Positions 61,197 through 64,000 of a DNA stretch of 64,000 nt are shown piece by piece. Location of the stretch: contig NZ_FOZX01000013.1 of assembly GCF_900116135.1 (NCBI RefSeq), forward strand, positions 62,001 through 126,000, written 5' to 3'. A program made the translations under genes and the position numbers. How positions within the stretch are numbered: the first letter of the stretch is position 1; every line of letters begins with the position of its first letter. This DNA comes from Saccharopolyspora flava. Lineage in GTDB: Bacteria; Actinomycetota; Actinomycetes; Mycobacteriales; Pseudonocardiaceae. Below the pieces are notes generated by a model. The model had not been told where the DNA came from. It saw only the letters and a list, made by a program, of their open reading frames with translations, and did not search any database.

Positions 61197-62948
61197 ATGG
61201 CCAGGCCGATTCGGATCGCGGGTTTCTCGGGCTATCTGGGGGACCGGCGCAGTGCGCTCGACGAGGCGATGGCCGGGGATCCGGTCGACGTGCTCATCGG
61301 TGACTACCTCGCCGAGTTCACCTTGGCGATGCTCTCCGCCCGGCACCGCAGCGACCCGTCGCGGGGCTACGTCGAGTACTTCCTGACCCAGCTCGCCCCG
61401 CACCTGGCCGCGATCGCCGAGCGCCGGATGCGGGTGGTGGTCAACGCGGGCGGTTTCAACCCGGCCGGACTGGCCGAGGCGGTCCGCGGGCTCATCGCCG
61501 AGGCCGGGGTCGACCTGCGGGTGGCCCACGTCGAGGGCGACAACGTGTTGCCGAAGCTGGAGCGGCTGCAGGCCGACGGCCACGACCTGGCCAGCATGGA
61601 CACCGGCGAGCCGCTCGCGGCGTGGCGGGGGAGACCGGTCGCGGCCAACGCCTACCTGGGCGGCTGGGGCATCACCGCCGCGCTGCGGTCCGGGGCCGAG
61701 ATCGTGGTGTGCGGGCGGGTCACCGACGCGTCGCTGACCGTCGGGCCCGCCGCGTGGTGGCACGAGTGGTCGCGCACCGACTTCGACCGGCTGGCGGCGT
61801 CGGTGGTCGCCGGGCACGTCATCGAGTGCGGTCCGCACGCCACGGGCGGCAACTTCTCCGGGTTCACCGCGATCCCCGGCATGGTGGCGCCGGGATTCCC
61901 GATCGCCGAGATCGCCGACGACGGGACCGCGATCATCACCAAGCACGCCGCCGACGGCGGTGCGGTCACCACCGACACCGTGACCGCCCAGCTGGTCTAC
62001 GAGATCCAGGGCCCGCGCTACCTGAACCCGGACGTGACCGCGCACCTCGACGACCTGCGGTTGCGGCAGGTCGGGCCGGACCGGGTGGAGGTCTCGGGCG
62101 TGACCGGATCGCCGCCCCCGCGCACCACGAAGGTCGCCCTGTTCGCGCCGATCGGGCACCAGATCGTCACCACGCTCTACGTCACCGGCCTCGAGGTGGA
62201 CGCCAAGGTCGCGCTGATCCGCCAGCAGGCGGAGGCGCTGCTGGCCGGTGCCGACGCCGAACTGGACGTGTTCGCGCTCGGCACGGTCGCCGAGGACCCG
62301 CAGCGGCAGTGGGACGCCACCGCGCAGGTGCGGATCATGGCGACCGCGGCCGATCCGGAACCGTTGCGGCGCTTGGTGTCCGGCATCGGTGAGCTGTACC
62401 TGTCGAGCGTGCCGGGGTTCTTCACCGACACCGCCGCCCGGCAGGCGGCGACGCCCGGTACCCGGATCGACTACTGGCCCGCGCTGCTGGACATGGCCGC
62501 CGTCGAGCACGTCGTGGTTCTCGACGACGGGACCCGGATCGAGGTCGAAGCGCCTGCGGAGACCGAAAAACCGTTCCAACCCGTGCATCCCGAGCCGACC
62601 GAACGCGAAACCGGGGAAACGCGGCGGGTTCCGCTGGGGCTGCTCGCGCACGCCCGCTCCGGGGACAAGGGCGGCAACAGCAACGTCGGGCTGTGGGTGT
62701 CGGATCCGGCGGCCTGGCCGTGGTTGCGCGGCCTGCTGACCACCGAGGAGCTGCGCAGGCTCATGCCCGAGGCCGAGGACCTGGAGATCGTCCGCCACGA
62801 GTTCCCGAACCTGCGCGCCGTGCACTTCGTGCTGCGGGGGCTGCTCGGCACCGGCGGTTCCAGCAACCTGCGGGTGGACCCGATCGGCAAGGCGGTCGGG
62901 GAGTTCCTGCGGGCGCGGCACGTCGACGTCCCGGTCGAGCTGCTGTGA
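61197..62948 (+). CDS. AtuA-like (DUF1446) acyclic terpene utilisation family protein
   Basis: 583 residues: large DUF1446/AtuA N-domain (RIAGFSGYLGDRRSALDEAM, VVVNAGGFNPAGLAEAV, GGNFSGFTAIPGM, EIQGPRYLNPDVTAHLDD) and a C-terminal AtuA-like ferredoxin-fold domain (ARSGDKGGNSNVGLWV, HFVLRGLLGTGGSSNLRVDP). AtuA is required for citronellol/geraniol catabolism in Pseudomonas but its reaction is unknown. ATG at 61197 with GAGGTGGG. Pairs with a divergent crotonase. Confidence 0.88.
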   Translation: MARPIRIAGFSGYLGDRRSALDEAMAGDPVDVLIGDYLAEFTLAMLSARHRSDPSRGYVEYFLTQLAPHLAAIAERRMRVVVNAGGFNPAGLAEAVRGLIAEAGVDLRVAHVEGDNVLPKLERLQADGHDLASMDTGEPLAAWRGRPVAANAYLGGWGITAALRSGAEIVVCGRVTDASLTVGPAAWWHEWSRTDFDRLAASVVAGHVIECGPHATGGNFSGFTAIPGMVAPGFPIAEIADDGTAIITKHAADGGAVTTDTVTAQLVYEIQGPRYLNPDVTAHLDDLRLRQVGPDRVEVSGVTGSPPPRTTKVALFAPIGHQIVTTLYVTGLEVDAKVALIRQQAEALLAGADAELDVFALGTVAEDPQRQWDATAQVRIMATAADPEPLRRLVSGIGELYLSSVPGFFTDTAARQAATPGTRIDYWPALLDMAAVEHVVVLDDGTRIEVEAPAETEKPFQPVHPEPTERETGETRRVPLGLLAHARSGDKGGNSNVGLWVSDPAAWPWLRGLLTTEELRRLMPEAEDLEIVRHEFPNLRAVHFVLRGLLGTGGSSNLRVDPIGKAVGEFLRARHVDVPVELL

Positions 62949-62982
62949 GCCGCGCGGAAATGCGATGGCACCCGGCGGAGAC

Positions 62983-63009
62983 CGTGCGCTAATATGCGTA
63001 TACCGCACG
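62983..63009 (+). promoter_or_regulatory. Promoter/operator candidate upstream of TetR gene
   Basis: CGTGCG (62983-62988) / CGCACG (63004-63009) flank TAATAT (62990-62995), a good -10 hexamer, and TGCGTATACCGCA (62995-63007). It lies about 190 bp before the TetR start, so the transcript would have a long leader. Confidence 0.4.
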
Positions 63010-63202
63010 CAATGGGGGATTGCGCTGCGACGGGGTCGGGGCGGTTCGGCGGCATCGGCTGGGGGTGATGCCGCCGAACCGGAATTCACGGAATTTCACG
63101 GAATTGCGGGCGTGGCGCAGCGGAACGTCGGGTCCGCAACCCGTTCGGCGTAGTCTTCACGCGCGACGAAGACGCCGGCGTCGAGCACGAGGGTGGACCG
63201 CG

Positions 63203-63925
63203 ATGAGCGATCGGGACGTCCAGTCCAGCGGGGTGCAGCTGCTGTGGGGCGGCACGAGCCGGCCCCCGCGCGGACCGAAACCCACGCTCAGCCTGCGGCG
63301 CATCGTCGACGAGGCGGTGCGGCTCGCCGACGCCGAAGGGCTCGACGCGCTGTCGATGCAACGGCTGGCCGCCGAGCTCGGCGCGGGAACCATGTCGCTC
63401 TACCGCTACGTGCCGAGCAAGGACGACCTGATCAGCCTCATGCTCGACACCGCGATCGGCGCCCCGCCCGAGATCGGCAAGCGCACCGGGTGGCGCAGCG
63501 CGATGGAGACCTGGGCGCGCGCCAACGTGAACGTCTTCGAACGGCATCCCTGGGCGCTGGCGCTGGTGACGAGACCGCGGGTGATGGGCCCCAACGAGGT
63601 CGCCTACCTGGAGGCCGGGCTGCTGGCGCTGCGCGGAACCGGGCTGGAACCCGCCGAGATGCTCAACATCGTGCTGCTGGTCAACGGATTCGTGCGCGGC
63701 AGCGCGCCGTTCGTGCCGGAGCGCTCCTCAGGCGAGGTGGAGATGGTCAGCGCCGAGATGCTGGCCGCCCTGGGGCAGCAGGAGCGGTTCCCGACCGTCG
63801 TCGAGGTGCTGGGCGCGCTGGCGGACCGGCGCCCCCGCAAGTCCGACATCTCGTTCGAGTACGGGTTGCGCCGAGTGCTCGACGGCATCGCCGCGCGCAT
63901 CGACGCGATCGGGAAGGGCTCGTAG
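63203..63925 (+). CDS. TetR-family transcriptional regulator
   Basis: 240 residues from the ATG at 63203 (GAGGGTGG upstream). HTH: LRRIVDEAVRLADAEGLDAL, SMQRLAAELGAGTMSLYRYV, PSKDDLI, followed by a tetracycline-repressor-like C-terminal domain. Ligand unknown. Located directly after the AtuA-like gene, so possibly its regulator. Confidence 0.88.
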   Translation: MSDRDVQSSGVQLLWGGTSRPPRGPKPTLSLRRIVDEAVRLADAEGLDALSMQRLAAELGAGTMSLYRYVPSKDDLISLMLDTAIGAPPEIGKRTGWRSAMETWARANVNVFERHPWALALVTRPRVMGPNEVAYLEAGLLALRGTGLEPAEMLNIVLLVNGFVRGSAPFVPERSSGEVEMVSAEMLAALGQQERFPTVVEVLGALADRRPRKSDISFEYGLRRVLDGIAARIDAIGKGS

Positions 63926-63929
63926 CGCT

Positions 63930-64000
63930 TCAGCCCGGGGCGGGCAGGACGGCGCCGGGGGAGTGCGGCGCCGGGTGGTCGCGGTGAGCGTCGAGGATGG
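63930..64000 (-). CDS. C-terminal end of an unidentified gene (partial)
   Basis: On the minus strand the last 22 codons plus TGA (ILDAHRDHPAPHSPGAVLPA, then PG) show near-complete G/C third positions, as in neighbouring genes. It converges with the TetR gene, 4 bp apart. Too short to identify. Confidence 0.4.
   Translation of the reverse strand, partial: ILDAHRDHPAPHSPGAVLPAPG

Overview
This 64 kb stretch is a high-GC actinobacterial chromosome segment. Strong G/C third-position bias, many GTG/TTG starts, leaderless genes, F420-type oxidoreductases, DUF3040/DUF2795 proteins and a recurrent TCCAC(A/T)GTGGA palindrome suggest a Pseudonocardiales genome, probably Saccharopolyspora-like. That assignment is inference; no rRNA or other marker is present. 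I saw no insertion sequence, phage, CRISPR array, tRNA or rRNA.

Layout. 1-433: end of an acyl-CoA carboxylase alpha chain. 0.5-6.5 kb: a minus-strand operon of GntR regulator, secreted S15/CocE hydrolase, Fe/2-oxoglutarate dioxygenase, carnitine-type O-acyltransferase and methyltransferase, which looks like an uncharacterised small-molecule pathway. 6.6-13.3 kb: MBL hydrolase, small DUF proteins, a short transketolase, an anti-sigma-like ATPase, a class III aminotransferase, and ssuE preceded by a cysteine leader peptide. 13.4-17 kb: a self-regulated TetR/MFS efflux pair and an amidase. 17-22 kb: exonuclease III, a stand-alone LigD polymerase and the larE-larB-larC nickel-pincer cofactor genes. 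22-25 kb: a HerA-like ATPase and a TPP-riboswitch-controlled NCS1 permease.

25.2-29.1 kb is the most striking region: two paralogous Family 2B encapsulin shell genes, each with an inserted cyclic-nucleotide-binding-like domain, in an operon with a polyprenyl diphosphate synthase that is the probable cargo. A tightly coupled trio (small HTH protein, DUF4239 membrane protein, secreted tethered propeller-like protein) diverges from it.

32-43.6 kb carries beta-oxidation genes (thiolase, 3-hydroxyacyl-CoA dehydrogenase), a MarR/WrbA pair, a phosphopantetheinyl transferase, a second cysteine leader peptide in front of an SsuCB-type ABC transporter without a binding protein, a FUSC/MarR pair and a GT87 mannosyltransferase. 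44-50 kb is the gltBD glutamate synthase operon. 50-64 kb has a GH43 glycosidase, a glycine/sarcosine N-methyltransferase, an acyl-CoA catabolic operon (thioesterase, acyl-CoA synthetase, LLM oxidoreductase), two crotonases, a LysE/LysG exporter-regulator pair, an AtuA-like protein and a TetR regulator.

Regulatory elements visible in the sequence include one TPP riboswitch, two cysteine-type leader peptides with downstream hairpins, several strong inverted-repeat terminators at convergent gene ends, and palindromic operators between divergent regulator/target pairs.
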